Source: Alphaproteobacteria bacterium
GTDB lineage: Bacteria; Pseudomonadota; Alphaproteobacteria; RF32; CAG-239
DNA: 64,000 nt
NCBI GenBank assembly: GCA_900769705.1
Contig: CAAGHP010000003.1
Span: forward strand, 52,088 to 116,087
Direction: 5' to 3'
Made by a program: the position numbers and the translations under genes. Positions 7,400 through 16,737 of this stretch are shown piece after piece; positions within the stretch are counted from its first letter, which is position 1, and each line of letters opens with the position of its first letter. The notes below the pieces were generated by a model, which searched no databases, was not told where the DNA came from, and saw only the letters and a list, made by a program, of their open reading frames with translations.

Positions 7400-7565
7400 A
7401 CAAAAAAGCTGCCGATGAAGCAGCTGGAAGTTGGTAAGCTATTTTTGACAAGATAGTGTAGCATATTAGCGTATAGCATATTTTGCTACCTTCCAGCTTT
7501 CGCCAGAAGGTATGCTTAATTAACGTCTTAGCATGAGACGTGTCAAAAAGAGGCTACCACACCCC
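7400..7565 (-). ncRNA. Structured attenuator leader of the prepilin gene
   Basis: Read on the minus strand: an outer stem (TACCA 7555-7559 with TGGTA 7432-7436, and GTCAAAAA 7542-7549 with TTTTTGAC 7442-7449), a hairpin ACGTCT/AGACGT (7523-7541), a hairpin with a 7-bp stem (7487-7493 with 7506-7512) and a final terminator. Bases 7490-7498 can instead pair with AGCTGGAAG at 7422-7430, which includes part of the terminator arm, so the terminator and this alternative stem exclude each other. The spacing to the start codon and the sequence before it match those of the leader at 56136. The 7372-7675 gap holds only this element and the infA terminator. Confidence 0.65.
7402..7425 (-). terminator. 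Attenuator terminator before the prepilin gene
   Basis: AGCTGC/GCAGCT stem with a seven-base loop followed on the minus strand by six T residues; it ends 31 bases before the prepilin ATG. Confidence 0.8.
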
Positions 7566-7648
7566 AGACAGACTATCATCCATCCACTTTTAGATATATA
7601 AAGGAAACAAATAAAAGTCCAGTAAAAAAAATCCGTTATTTAAAACAC

Positions 7649-7677
7649 AAAAAAAGAGCCGTTGAGGCTCCTTTTTT
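7649..7677 (-). terminator. Terminator of infA
   Basis: GAGCC/GGCTC hairpin (7656-7670) flanked by A- and T-runs, directly downstream of the infA stop. Confidence 0.85.
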
Positions 7678-7897
7678 AATCTTTATGACGGAAAGTAATG
7701 CGTCCTTTAGTCAAATCGTATGGTGTCATTTCAATGTCGACTTTGTCGCCAACCATCACACGAATACGGAACTTGCGCATTTTACCGGCAGTGTGCGCCA
7801 AGATTTCCACGCCGTTTTCCAACCGAACTCGAAACATGGCATTTGGCAGTTTTTCAATAACTTCGCCGGTTAATTCCAACAATTCTTCTTTACTCAT
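7676..7897 (-). CDS. infA: Translation initiation factor IF-1
   Basis: 73 residues, a single S1-type OB fold with the near-invariant core GKMRKFRIRVMVGDKVDIEM and the tail GRITFRHKD. IF-1 binds the ribosomal A site during initiation. It is alone between the topA group upstream and its own terminator downstream. Length and motifs leave little doubt. Confidence 0.98.
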   Translation of the reverse strand: MSKEELLELTGEVIEKLPNAMFRVRLENGVEILAHTAGKMRKFRIRVMVGDKVDIEMTPYDLTKGRITFRHKD

Positions 7898-7987
7898 TCA
7901 AACCTCATTTTCTCAATATTTGTCAAATTTATAATCGTTTATAATCAATTTTGCAAGCAAATTTGTCAGCAATTCTCTAAAAATACG

Positions 7988-10450
7988 CTATTTTTTTGCA
8001 GTTACAATCTTTATTGCCTCTTCAGCTGTCAAAGAGCTTGGAGCATAACCCTTTGGAATGGCGTAGTTATTTTTGCCGCACTTCAGATACATGCCGTATT
8101 TTCCTCGATTAAGGCTAATATCCTCTTTAGTTGTCGGGTGTTGAGCCAAAACTTTAGGTTCCGGTTTAGCTACGGCATTTTTCAAAAGTTCGTCGGCGCG
8201 TTCGGCTGTAATATTAAAGATATTGTCTTCTCCGCTCAAAGACTTTGACTTTGTGCCTTGTTTTATATATTGGCCGAATTTGCCGATGTTTACTTCTATT
8301 CCGTTGCCCAAATCTCGCGGCAGAGAAAGCAGAATTTGCGCCTGTTCGGCCGTCAATTCTTCTGGTTTTACAAATTTAGGCAGTGAGCAGCGCTTGGGTT
8401 TTTCCGTGTTACCGGCCGCATCGCCGAGTTGAACGTAATAGCCGTACGGACCTTTGCGCAAATAAACATTTTGTTCATTCATCCGGCACAAAATTTTATC
8501 TTCGCCGCTGGCAAGTTTCTGAGCGCTGGCATTGGCTGCCTCTTCCTCTTCTTCCTTGGTGTCGGTCAATGGCTTGGTATATGAGCATTCCGGATAGTTT
8601 GAACAGCCTAAAAAGGCACCAAACTTTCCGAATTTTATGCTCAAACGGCCTTTGCCGCATTTAGGACAAATCCGTGGATCGGAACCATCTTCGCGCGGTG
8701 GAAACAGGTGGGCGGAAAGCGCCTCGTCAACTTTGTTGATAACTTCTGTCAGCTGCAACGGTTTAACCTCATCTATGTTTTTAATGAACTTAGCCCAAAA
8801 TCCGGCAAGCAGTTTTTTCCATTGCATGGCGCCGGCAGAAACATCATCTAAAAATTCTTCCATCTGCGCCGTAAAATCATATTCTACATATTTTTTGAAA
8901 AAGTTTTCCAAAAACACGGTTACGATACGTCCGCGATCTTCTGGAATAAAGCGCAGCTTTTCTACTTTTACATATTTACGTTCCTGCAGAACGGCAATAA
9001 TATTGGCGTAAGTTGACGGGCGACCGATGCCGAGTTCTTCCAGTTTTTTAACCAAACTTGCTTCCGTAAATCTCGGAGGAGGTGTTGTAAAGTGCTGAGC
9101 CGGTTTAATCTCTTTCTTTTCTACCGATTCTCCGGTTTCTACATTCGGTAGAATAGCATTTTCGTCATCATCGTCTGAATCGTCCTTGCTTTCCTGATAA
9201 AGCTTCAGAAATCCGTCAAATTGGATAACCTGCCCGTTTGCACGCAGCAGAATTTTGCCGTCAGCCGATTTGGCATCAACAACAACTCGGTCTAAAATAG
9301 CTGGATTCATCTGACAGGCAACAGTGCGTTTCCAAATCAATTCATATAGCTTATAGGCATCGCTGTCCAGCTTCATTTCCATTTTTTTCGGAGTGTTCAT
9401 CACATCTGACGGACGAATAGCCTCGTGCGCTTCTTGAGCATTTTTGGTTTTATTTTTATATTCTTTAGCTGTTTTCGGCAGATAGCTTGCGCCAAAATAT
9501 TTTTCAATAGCTTCGCGGCAGGCTTTTATAGCCTCTTTAGAAAGGTTTACGGCATCGGTACGCATATATGTAATAATACCGGATTCATAAAGCTTTTGCG
9601 CTACTTGCATGGTCTTTTTTGCCGAAAAACGCAGTTTGCGGGCTGCTTCCTGCTGCAGAGTGGAGGTTGTGAACGGCGGAGCCGGATAGCGGCTGGCTTT
9701 TTTGCGTTCCACATTAGAAATTGCAAAGTCTTGAGCTTCTATTTTAGCTTTGGCCGAAAGAGCTTTTTCTTCGGTGTTGATAGTAAATTTATCTAGTTTC
9801 TTGCCGTCCAGATTGATTAAATGTGTTAGCATTTCTGCTTTTTGCGCGGTCAATAAATCAACATCTATTGTCCAATATTCTTCCGGCTTAAATTTATCAA
9901 TTTCATTTTCACGGTCGCAAATCAGGCGTAAGGCCACTGATTGCACACGTCCGGCCGATTTAGAGCCCGGAAGCTTGCGCCACAAAATCGGCGACAGATT
10001 AAAACCTACCAAATAGTCCAAAGCGCGACGAGCCATATAGGCGCTGACTAAATCCTGATCTATTTCACGTGGATTTTCAATTCCTTCTTTAACGGCTGAT
10101 TTTGTGATTTCGTGAAATACCACGCGTTCAATTTTTTTGCCGTTCAGTTTTTTCTTTTCTTTAAGTTCTTCCAAAATATGCCAAGCAATAGCTTCTCCTT
10201 CTCTATCCGGGTCGGATGCGAGAATTAGAGTATCACAGTCTTTGAGTGCGGCAATAATGTCGTTTAGGTGTTTTTTGCCGACCGGACTGAACTCCCAAGT
10301 CATGGCAAAATCATTGTCCGGATCTACAGAACCGTCTTTGCTCGGCAAGTCGCGGATATGTCCGTAGCTGGCCAGAACTTTATAGTCTGAGCCCAAATAT
10401 TTATTGATTGTTTTGGCTTTTGCCGGAGATTCTACAACAACTAATTTCAT
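7988..10450 (-). CDS. topA: DNA topoisomerase I
   Basis: 820 residues, type IA topoisomerase that relaxes negative supercoils. The Toprim domain starts MKLVVVESPAKAK (Glu7) and has the SDPDREGE metal motif near 79-86; the catalytic tyrosine is Tyr295 in GIITYMRTDA. A CxxC zinc ribbon (CPKCG...GCSNYPEC) lies around residue 600, followed by repeated topoisomerase C-terminal domains that begin GPYGYYVQLG, GKFGQYIKQG and GKYGMYLKCG. It lies 13 bases after dprA, in a plsY-dprA-topA transcription unit. Confidence 0.98.
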   Translation of the reverse strand: MKLVVVESPAKAKTINKYLGSDYKVLASYGHIRDLPSKDGSVDPDNDFAMTWEFSPVGKKHLNDIIAALKDCDTLILASDPDREGEAIAWHILEELKEKKKLNGKKIERVVFHEITKSAVKEGIENPREIDQDLVSAYMARRALDYLVGFNLSPILWRKLPGSKSAGRVQSVALRLICDRENEIDKFKPEEYWTIDVDLLTAQKAEMLTHLINLDGKKLDKFTINTEEKALSAKAKIEAQDFAISNVERKKASRYPAPPFTTSTLQQEAARKLRFSAKKTMQVAQKLYESGIITYMRTDAVNLSKEAIKACREAIEKYFGASYLPKTAKEYKNKTKNAQEAHEAIRPSDVMNTPKKMEMKLDSDAYKLYELIWKRTVACQMNPAILDRVVVDAKSADGKILLRANGQVIQFDGFLKLYQESKDDSDDDDENAILPNVETGESVEKKEIKPAQHFTTPPPRFTEASLVKKLEELGIGRPSTYANIIAVLQERKYVKVEKLRFIPEDRGRIVTVFLENFFKKYVEYDFTAQMEEFLDDVSAGAMQWKKLLAGFWAKFIKNIDEVKPLQLTEVINKVDEALSAHLFPPREDGSDPRICPKCGKGRLSIKFGKFGAFLGCSNYPECSYTKPLTDTKEEEEEAANASAQKLASGEDKILCRMNEQNVYLRKGPYGYYVQLGDAAGNTEKPKRCSLPKFVKPEELTAEQAQILLSLPRDLGNGIEVNIGKFGQYIKQGTKSKSLSGEDNIFNITAERADELLKNAVAKPEPKVLAQHPTTKEDISLNRGKYGMYLKCGKNNYAIPKGYAPSSLTAEEAIKIVTAKK

Positions 10451-10463
10451 TTTGTTTTACACC

Positions 10464-11585
10464 TTATTTTAAGCGCGCTACCCGATTGCCGGCCTGCCGT
10501 TCTATTTTCCCCGAAAACTCCAAATCTAAGAGCTGAGAGAAAAAGTCAGCCTGCGTCAAACCACTGGAGCGCAACAGCTCGTCTATATCAACACCTTCAA
10601 AAGTAATAAATTCAATCAGCGACGAATTATCAGCTTTTTCCGGCTGCGGTTCAGCAATTTTAATGTCTGAAATATTTACACGATTTTCCGCTTTGTCAAG
10701 AGGCTTCAAGCTCAGTTGCGTGCTTTTTATCTGCCGGTTTTGACTTATACTTAATATATTAAGTATGTCTTTGGCATTTTCTGTTAAAACCGCACCTTCT
10801 TTAATTAAATGGTTGGGCCCTTGTGAACGATTTTCGAGCGGAGACCCCGGAATGGCAAAAATATCTTTGCCCTGTTCCAAAGCACATTTGGCTGTGATTA
10901 AGGAACCTGAATGCAAACCGGCTTCAACCACCAGTGTACCGGCTGAAAGTGCGGAAATAATCCGATTCCGTCGCGGAAAGGTGGAAATTTGCGCAGCCGT
11001 GCCGAACGGCAGTTCGGAAATTATCAATCCTTGGTTGGCTATTGTTTGATACAAATCTTTGTTTTCGGCCGGATAAATAACATCAACGCCTGTTCCTAAA
11101 ACCGCAATTGTTGGTCCCTGCTTATTTTTAGCATACATAGCACCTTTATGGGCCGCGCTGTCAATACCTCGTGCCATGCCGGAAACTATCAAAACATCGC
11201 TTTCTGTCAAATCATAGGCGATTCGCGAAGCAATTTTTCGCCCGTTAATGGAAGCATTGCGGGCACCGACAACTGCCATGCTCAGCGGATAGTTCAGCAA
11301 ATCCGTATTGCCCAAAGCATATAAAACCGGCGGAGCGTCATTGAGCTGTTTTAAGGATTCGGGATAACTGCTGTCAGTATAAGCAATCAGTTTAATTCCG
11401 AGTTTTTGAGCCCGCTCCAATTCCTCATCGACCAATGCTTTCGGGCATAATTTTTTCTTCTGCGCAGCAGTGGCAAGCGATTTTTTAAGCGAGCCGTAAG
11501 TTTGCAGATATTTATAAAATGTAACCGGGCCGACACCGTCGGTCATCAGCAGTTGCAAAATATCCGAAAGCTCGCTTTGATTCAC
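10464..11585 (-). CDS. dprA: DNA processing protein DprA
   Basis: 373 residues. DprA binds incoming single-stranded DNA and loads RecA in natural transformation. The Rossmann-like core shows AVVGARNASINGRKIA, SGMARGIDSAAHKGA and GSLITAKCALEQGKDIFAIPG; a C-terminal winged helix (about 315-373) follows a variable linker. The start is a GTG four bases after the plsY stop. With comEC at 34.8 kb and recA at 26.7 kb this suggests the organism may be transformable, though no uptake pilus machinery is seen apart from prepilin-like proteins. Confidence 0.96.
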   Translation of the reverse strand: MNQSELSDILQLLMTDGVGPVTFYKYLQTYGSLKKSLATAAQKKKLCPKALVDEELERAQKLGIKLIAYTDSSYPESLKQLNDAPPVLYALGNTDLLNYPLSMAVVGARNASINGRKIASRIAYDLTESDVLIVSGMARGIDSAAHKGAMYAKNKQGPTIAVLGTGVDVIYPAENKDLYQTIANQGLIISELPFGTAAQISTFPRRNRIISALSAGTLVVEAGLHSGSLITAKCALEQGKDIFAIPGSPLENRSQGPNHLIKEGAVLTENAKDILNILSISQNRQIKSTQLSLKPLDKAENRVNISDIKIAEPQPEKADNSSLIEFITFEGVDIDELLRSSGLTQADFFSQLLDLEFSGKIERQAGNRVARLK

Positions 11586-11588
11586 AGC

Positions 11589-12227
11589 TTAAGCCTTTTT
11601 CTTAAAGCTGATTTTGCTTTCAGAGCCGTTCAGCAGGCGGGCTATATTTGCATGGTGACGAATAATAACCAGTAATGCTATAACCGTGTAAAAAACAGCA
11701 TAAATCGGCGGGCACATTAAAAAGGCTACAATCGGCATTGAAGCTGCGGCAGTTAATGCAGCCAGTGAAGAATAACGGAAAGTAAAAGCCATAAGCAACC
11801 AAACAGCTAAAGCAATTATTGCTACCGGCCACTGCGTCATTAAAATAAAGCCAAAGGCTGAAGCCACGCCTTTTCCGCCTTTGAATTTAAGCCATACCGG
11901 AAAGTTGTGTCCGATAACGCCGAATGAACCGGCAATCAATGAACCTATAACGTTTAAGGTTGTGTTAATTCCGCCGGCTGAAAATGGTGTTTCCGGTAAA
12001 AAATAAAAAGCGGCAAAAGCAGCTAAGCCGGCTTTGAAGGCGTCAAGCAAAACTGTCAGCAAGGCCAGCAGTTTGTTGCCGGTGCGTAAAACATTTGTTG
12101 CGCCGATGTTGCCGGAGCCGATTTTGCGGATATCGCCGTAGCCGGCCAAATAACACAAAACCAAGCCGAATGGTATGGAACCGGCCAAATAGCCGCCGGC
12201 AGCGCAAAAAGCCAAATATAAATTCAT
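11589..12227 (-). CDS. plsY: Glycerol-3-phosphate acyltransferase PlsY
   Basis: Integral membrane enzyme that acylates glycerol 3-phosphate using acyl-phosphate. It shows the family motifs GYLAGSIPFGLVL near the N-terminus, SGNIGATNVLRTG, and GHNFPVWLKFKGGKGVA, with several membrane helices. The frame is open to 12275, but GGGAG is spaced best (seven bases) for the ATG at 12227, giving 212 residues, the usual length. PlsX is not in the window. It leads the plsY-dprA-topA unit and is divergent from pyrH. Confidence 0.95.
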   Translation of the reverse strand: MNLYLAFCAAGGYLAGSIPFGLVLCYLAGYGDIRKIGSGNIGATNVLRTGNKLLALLTVLLDAFKAGLAAFAAFYFLPETPFSAGGINTTLNVIGSLIAGSFGVIGHNFPVWLKFKGGKGVASAFGFILMTQWPVAIIALAVWLLMAFTFRYSSLAALTAAASMPIVAFLMCPPIYAVFYTVIALLVIIRHHANIARLLNGSESKISFKKKA

Positions 12228-12390
12228 AAGCATTCTCCCGTATCTGAAATTTCTTCTATCAATAGCAGAAAACACAAAATTTTCAACTAGATTTTAACTC
12301 TTTAAAAAATTCTGCTGAAAACGTGCAAAATATTGATGACAAAGGCGGTAAAATGCGTAACATACAATAAGATTAGTATAAGGTGGGAAT

Positions 12391-13101
12391 ATGAAACCTG
12401 TTTATAAAAGAATTTTACTGAAGCTTTCGGGCGAAGGCTTAATGGGAAACAAAGGCTTCGGCGTTGATGCTGATATCGCGGCGGCTTTGGCTTCCGAAAT
12501 AGCAAAAGTGCGTGAGCTCGGAGTGCAGATTTGTTTGGTTATCGGTGGCGGAAATTTTTTTCGCGGAGCTAAAAATGCTACAGAAGGAATGGATAGAAGC
12601 GTTGCTGATCAAGTCGGTATGATGGCAACTTTAATGAATGCACTGGTAATGAAAACGGCTATAGAGCGCGCCGGATGCTCGGCGGAAATTTATTCCGGTC
12701 TGGTAATGCCGCAGGTGTGCGAAACATATAGTTTTCGCGAAGCGATGAAATCACTGGCAAAAGGTCGTATTGTTATTTTTGCTGCCGGTACAGGTAATCC
12801 GTATTTTACCACCGATTCCGGAGCAGCTTTGCGCGCAGCCGAAATGCATTGTGATGTGATTATGAAAGCGACGCAGGTTGATGGCGTTTACGACTGCGAT
12901 CCGAGAAATAATCCAAATGCCAAGCGTTATGAAACCGTAAGCTTTGCCGAGGTTGAAGATAAAAAATTGAAAGTTATGGATATGACGGCGATTACCATGG
13001 CGGCAGAAAATAATATTCCGATTATGGTGTTTGCTCAAAAGGGTAAAGATTCTATTGTTGAGGCTGTGTGCGGCCAAGCAAAATGTACAATTATAAAATA
13101 A
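12391..13101 (+). CDS. pyrH: UMP kinase
   Basis: 236 residues, amino-acid-kinase fold. It phosphorylates UMP to UDP. Seen: YKRILLKLSGEGLMG at the N-terminus, IGGGNFFRGA, DQVGMMATLMNALVM and the FAAGTGNPYFTTDSGAALRA substrate loop. A purine-rich ribosome site lies before the ATG. It begins the long pyrH-frr-uppS-cdsA-rseP-bamA-lpxD-fabZ operon; rpsB and tsf, often upstream, are not here. Confidence 0.98.
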   Translation: MKPVYKRILLKLSGEGLMGNKGFGVDADIAAALASEIAKVRELGVQICLVIGGGNFFRGAKNATEGMDRSVADQVGMMATLMNALVMKTAIERAGCSAEIYSGLVMPQVCETYSFREAMKSLAKGRIVIFAAGTGNPYFTTDSGAALRAAEMHCDVIMKATQVDGVYDCDPRNNPNAKRYETVSFAEVEDKKLKVMDMTAITMAAENNIPIMVFAQKGKDSIVEAVCGQAKCTIIK

Positions 13102-13116
13102 GTAAGAGGTAAAATA

Positions 13117-13680
13117 ATGTCTGATTTTGAAAAAATTAAAACTGAAACTTTAAGCCGGATGGAAAAAAGTTTGGAAGCCTTAAAAGCTGATTTTGCCGGA
13201 CTCCGCGCCGGTCGTGCCCACGCCAGTCTGCTTGATGGCATTATGGTTGAAGCTTACGGCAATATGACTCCGGTCAGTCAGGTTGGTACAGTCAGTGTTC
13301 CGGATGCACGCACTTTGTCTGTCAGCGTTTGGGATAAAGGTTTGGCTAAAAGCGTGGAAAAGGCTTTGCGCGAAAGCGATTTGGGCTTGAATCCAATGTC
13401 TGACGGTCAGCTGATTCGTATTCCGATTCCTCCGTTGAGTGAAGAGCGCCGCAAAGAGCTGGTTAAAATCTCAGGCAAATATGCCGAACAATGCAAAGTT
13501 GCTGTTCGCAATATCCGCCGCGATGCTATGGACGATGTGAAAAAACTCAAAAAGGATTCGCTGATTTCTGAAGATGAAGAAAAGAAATATAACAATGATA
13601 TTCAAAAATGGACTGATGATGCGATTCGCAAAGTAGATGAGCAAGTTACCTTAAAAGAAAAAGATATTATGCAGGTATAA
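13117..13680 (+). CDS. frr: Ribosome recycling factor
   Basis: 187 residues, three-helix bundle plus a small domain. It releases the 70S complex after termination with EF-G. Conserved stretches include GLRAGRAHASLLDGIMVEAYG, NPMSDGQLIRIPIPPLSEERR and RNIRRDAMDDVKK. It is 15 bases after pyrH with an AGAGG site, and 9 bases before uppS. Confidence 0.98.
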   Translation: MSDFEKIKTETLSRMEKSLEALKADFAGLRAGRAHASLLDGIMVEAYGNMTPVSQVGTVSVPDARTLSVSVWDKGLAKSVEKALRESDLGLNPMSDGQLIRIPIPPLSEERRKELVKISGKYAEQCKVAVRNIRRDAMDDVKKLKKDSLISEDEEKKYNNDIQKWTDDAIRKVDEQVTLKEKDIMQV

Positions 13681-13689
13681 GGTGAGACC

Positions 13690-14394
13690 GTGACTATCAA
13701 TAGCTTACAGCATATCGCATTTATTATGGACGGCAACCGGCGTTGGGCAAATAAACGCAGGCTGCCTGTGGCTATGGGACATAAAAAAGGTGCTGAGGTT
13801 TTGATTGATACGGCTAAAGCTGTAAAAAATCTTGGCGTTAAGTATATGACTGTATATGCGTTTTCTACTGAAAATTGGCAGCGTGAAAAGTCTGAAGTCG
13901 ATGGTTTGATGAATTTGCTGCGCAGTTATTTGGACAGCAGCTTTAAAGAACTGGAAGAAAATAATGTTAAAATTGTTTTCATCGGCGAAAGAAATATGCT
14001 GGCTGCGGATATTGTTGCTAAAATGGCAAAAATAGAAGAAAAAACGGCAGAAAATGATGGCATGACTTTATGTGTTGCTTTAAGTTATGGCGGAAGGCAG
14101 GAAATTGTTGCGGCAGCACGTAAAATTGCTGAATTGGTGCAAGGTTGCAGCTTGAAACCTAAAGATATTGATGCCGGTTTATTTGCGTCAATGCTTTACA
14201 CAGCAGGAATGCCGGAGCCTGATTTGCTTATCCGAACTAGCGGCGAGCAGAGAATCAGCAACTATCTTTTATGGCAGTTGGCTTATAGCGAAATGTATTT
14301 TTCGCAAACGTTGTGGCCTGATTTTTCAAAAGAAGAACTGGAAAAAATTGTAGAGGATTTTAATAAAAGGGAGAGAAGATATGGTAAGTCGTAA
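13690..14394 (+). CDS. uppS: Undecaprenyl diphosphate synthase
   Basis: 234 residues, cis-prenyltransferase that makes the C55 carrier for peptidoglycan and LPS. The catalytic loop FIMDGNRRWA (Asp14) and the C-terminal DLLIRTSGEQRISNYLLWQ are conserved. It starts with GTG after GGTGAG, and its last 14 bases overlap the start of cdsA, indicating translational coupling. Confidence 0.97.
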   Translation: MTINSLQHIAFIMDGNRRWANKRRLPVAMGHKKGAEVLIDTAKAVKNLGVKYMTVYAFSTENWQREKSEVDGLMNLLRSYLDSSFKELEENNVKIVFIGERNMLAADIVAKMAKIEEKTAENDGMTLCVALSYGGRQEIVAAARKIAELVQGCSLKPKDIDAGLFASMLYTAGMPEPDLLIRTSGEQRISNYLLWQLAYSEMYFSQTLWPDFSKEELEKIVEDFNKRERRYGKS

Positions 14395-15283
14395 ATTAGG
14401 TGCTCTGGCCAAGAGAATTTTGGCGGCAGTAGTTATGATTCCGATTGCGGTTGATGTCTTGTATATTGGTAGTCCGTATGTGGAAGTTTTGGCGGTGGTT
14501 GTCGGTGGCTTGTTGGCTTGGGAATGGGCTAATTTGCTTTCTGCACAGAAGTCTTCGGCGTATGTCGCGGCCTATATGATGAGTCTGGCTGTTTCATTGT
14601 GGAGCTACAATTTTGCAGTGTTGCTCACTATGATTTCCGTTACTTCGTTGGTGGTTTATTTTATTGCCGAAAAAGAAAAGCGTCGCGGTTTGATTACTTT
14701 GGGCGTGCCGTATATTTCAATCGGCATAGGTTCCTTGATTTGGATGTATCGTTGCTTTGATCCGAGCGAAGGCTATTATGATCCGCAATATAACTATAGC
14801 TTTATGATGACTTTGTGGTTTTTCCTGATGGTTTGGAGCATGGATATCGGCGGTTTGGTCGTCGGTTGCAATCTGCGCGGTCCTAAATTGGCTCCGAAAA
14901 TCAGTCCTAATAAAACTTGGTCAGGTTTATTCGGCGGAATTTTACTCTCTATTTCCGTCAGCATAATCTTTATGTATGTTTGTACCGAAGTTATGGATAT
15001 TCCGTTTTATTCCAATAATTTAAACCACATTTCATTTACTTATTCGCCGCTGCATCTGCGCTATGTTTGGAATATCAACGACCAAATGCTGTATGCTTTT
15101 GCGGCCGGGATAATCGCAGTTTTAGCGCAAATCGGCGATTTGATTGAATCGGCTATCAAGCGTAAAGTCGGAGTTAAGGATTCCAGTAAATTGATTCCGG
15201 GACACGGCGGAGTTTTTGACCGTGTAGACGGGTTGATTTTTGCGGCTCCGTTTGTTTATTTGTTCTTTATGTATATGCGCTGA
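14381..15283 (+). CDS. cdsA: Phosphatidate cytidylyltransferase
   Basis: 300 residues, polytopic membrane enzyme making CDP-diacylglycerol from phosphatidate and CTP. The C-terminal CdsA signature spans KVGVKDSSKLIPGHGGVFDR, and PKLAPKISPNKTWSG lies near the middle. GGGAGAG precedes the ATG inside uppS. In many alphaproteobacteria dxr follows cdsA; here rseP follows directly. Confidence 0.96.
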   Translation: MVSRKLGALAKRILAAVVMIPIAVDVLYIGSPYVEVLAVVVGGLLAWEWANLLSAQKSSAYVAAYMMSLAVSLWSYNFAVLLTMISVTSLVVYFIAEKEKRRGLITLGVPYISIGIGSLIWMYRCFDPSEGYYDPQYNYSFMMTLWFFLMVWSMDIGGLVVGCNLRGPKLAPKISPNKTWSGLFGGILLSISVSIIFMYVCTEVMDIPFYSNNLNHISFTYSPLHLRYVWNINDQMLYAFAAGIIAVLAQIGDLIESAIKRKVGVKDSSKLIPGHGGVFDRVDGLIFAAPFVYLFFMYMR

Positions 15284-15293
15284 GGTGATGACA

Positions 15294-16721
15294 ATGGAAA
15301 TTTTATTGAATATTATTTATTATATTGTTCCTTTTATTATACTGCTTGGAATTTTGGTGTTTGTTCACGAGTTTGGACATTTTATCGTTGCCCGTAGCTT
15401 GGGCGTTGCCGTTTCGGATTTTTCCATCGGTTTCGGCAAAGAGCTGTGGAGCCATACCGATAAGCACGGTACAAAATGGAAAATATGCGCGATTCCTTTG
15501 GGCGGTTATTGCCAATTTTTAGGCGATGCCGATGCTTCTTCTTCGACTGCCGACGAAAAAGTATCAGAACTTACAGAAGAAGAAAAAAAACATGCTTTTC
15601 CGTATCAGCATGGCTGGAAAAAATTGGCCATTGTGGTTGCCGGACCTGCTTTTAACTATTTGTTTGCCATTGTTGCGTTTATTGGTATTTTTTACTGCTG
15701 CGGCAAAGTCGTTTATCCTGCGGTTGTCGGTTCGGTGATGGAAGGAGAAGCAGGAGATTTGGCCGGTATAAAAGCCGGTGATAAAATTATCAGCATAAAC
15801 AATAATCCGACTCCTGATTTTCAGTCAATCGGCAATGAAATCAACTTGGCTACAGCCGATGATGTTGCTTTAGAAATCGAACGTCCGCTGACTTTTAAGC
15901 TTTTTGCACGCGATGTTGAAAATCCGTGCGCCGCCGGCGGTCCGAAAACCGAAAAAATTTTAGGCTTGATGTCTTTGCCGGCTCAAATTGATGAAAACAG
16001 TGGCGAGCCGCTGCCTTCTCCGGCAATTGTAGGCAATGTTATGTCAGGCAGCTCTGCCGAAGAAGCCGGATTTTTGAGCGGAGATATTATGGAGAGTGTC
16101 AATGGCGTTAAATTAACGGATTTTGTTCAGCTGAAAGATTATGTCAACGGACATATTGATGATGAATTTGAAATAAGCGTACGCCGTCCGCTGCATCTGA
16201 ATGCTGTTTTGAAAGAAACTGAATTTGACTCCGGCGATGGAAAAATGGAAAAACGCCGTATGCTTGGCATATATTCAACTGCCGGCATTGTATTTTCTCA
16301 TGGCAATATGACATTTGCTGATGCGGTAAAAGCCGGCGCCTATGAAGCTTATGATGTGACGGTTACAACCTTGCGTGCGGTAGGACAGATGATAACCGGA
16401 AGTCGCGGCGGTAAAGATGTCGGAGGTATTATCCGCATTGCTGAAATGTCTGGCGATGTCAGCAAATCCGGCGGTTTAATCGGGTTTATATATTTTATGG
16501 CTCTATTGTCTGTAAATTTGGGCTTGATTAACATTTTACCGGTTCCGGTTTTGGACGGCGGACACGTGGTTATTTATTTATGCGAAATGATTATCCGCCG
16601 CGAGCTGAAACCTCGGATTAAGGATTACATTTTCAAGATTGGTCTGTTTATAATTTTAGCCATTATGGTTTTGGCAACATGGAATGACATGGTGCATTTA
16701 TTTAACCGGTGGTTTGACTAA
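15294..16721 (+). CDS. rseP: Site-2 zinc metalloprotease RseP
   Basis: 475 residues. Intramembrane protease that cleaves anti-sigma factors and leftover signal peptides. Zinc motif HEFGH at residues 25-29, two PDZ domains in the middle (one around GSVMEGEAGDLAGIKAGDKI, one around GNVMSGSSAEEAGFLSGDI), and the C-terminal metal ligand motif PVPVLDGGHV. The frame is open upstream to 15240, but GAGGTG at 15282-15287 points to ATG 15294 (or 15288). The canonical position between cdsA and bamA supports the assignment. Confidence 0.96.
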   Translation: MEILLNIIYYIVPFIILLGILVFVHEFGHFIVARSLGVAVSDFSIGFGKELWSHTDKHGTKWKICAIPLGGYCQFLGDADASSSTADEKVSELTEEEKKHAFPYQHGWKKLAIVVAGPAFNYLFAIVAFIGIFYCCGKVVYPAVVGSVMEGEAGDLAGIKAGDKIISINNNPTPDFQSIGNEINLATADDVALEIERPLTFKLFARDVENPCAAGGPKTEKILGLMSLPAQIDENSGEPLPSPAIVGNVMSGSSAEEAGFLSGDIMESVNGVKLTDFVQLKDYVNGHIDDEFEISVRRPLHLNAVLKETEFDSGDGKMEKRRMLGIYSTAGIVFSHGNMTFADAVKAGAYEAYDVTVTTLRAVGQMITGSRGGKDVGGIIRIAEMSGDVSKSGGLIGFIYFMALLSVNLGLINILPVPVLDGGHVVIYLCEMIIRRELKPRIKDYIFKIGLFIILAIMVLATWNDMVHLFNRWFD

Positions 16722-16737
16722 GGAGTATGATTAAAAA

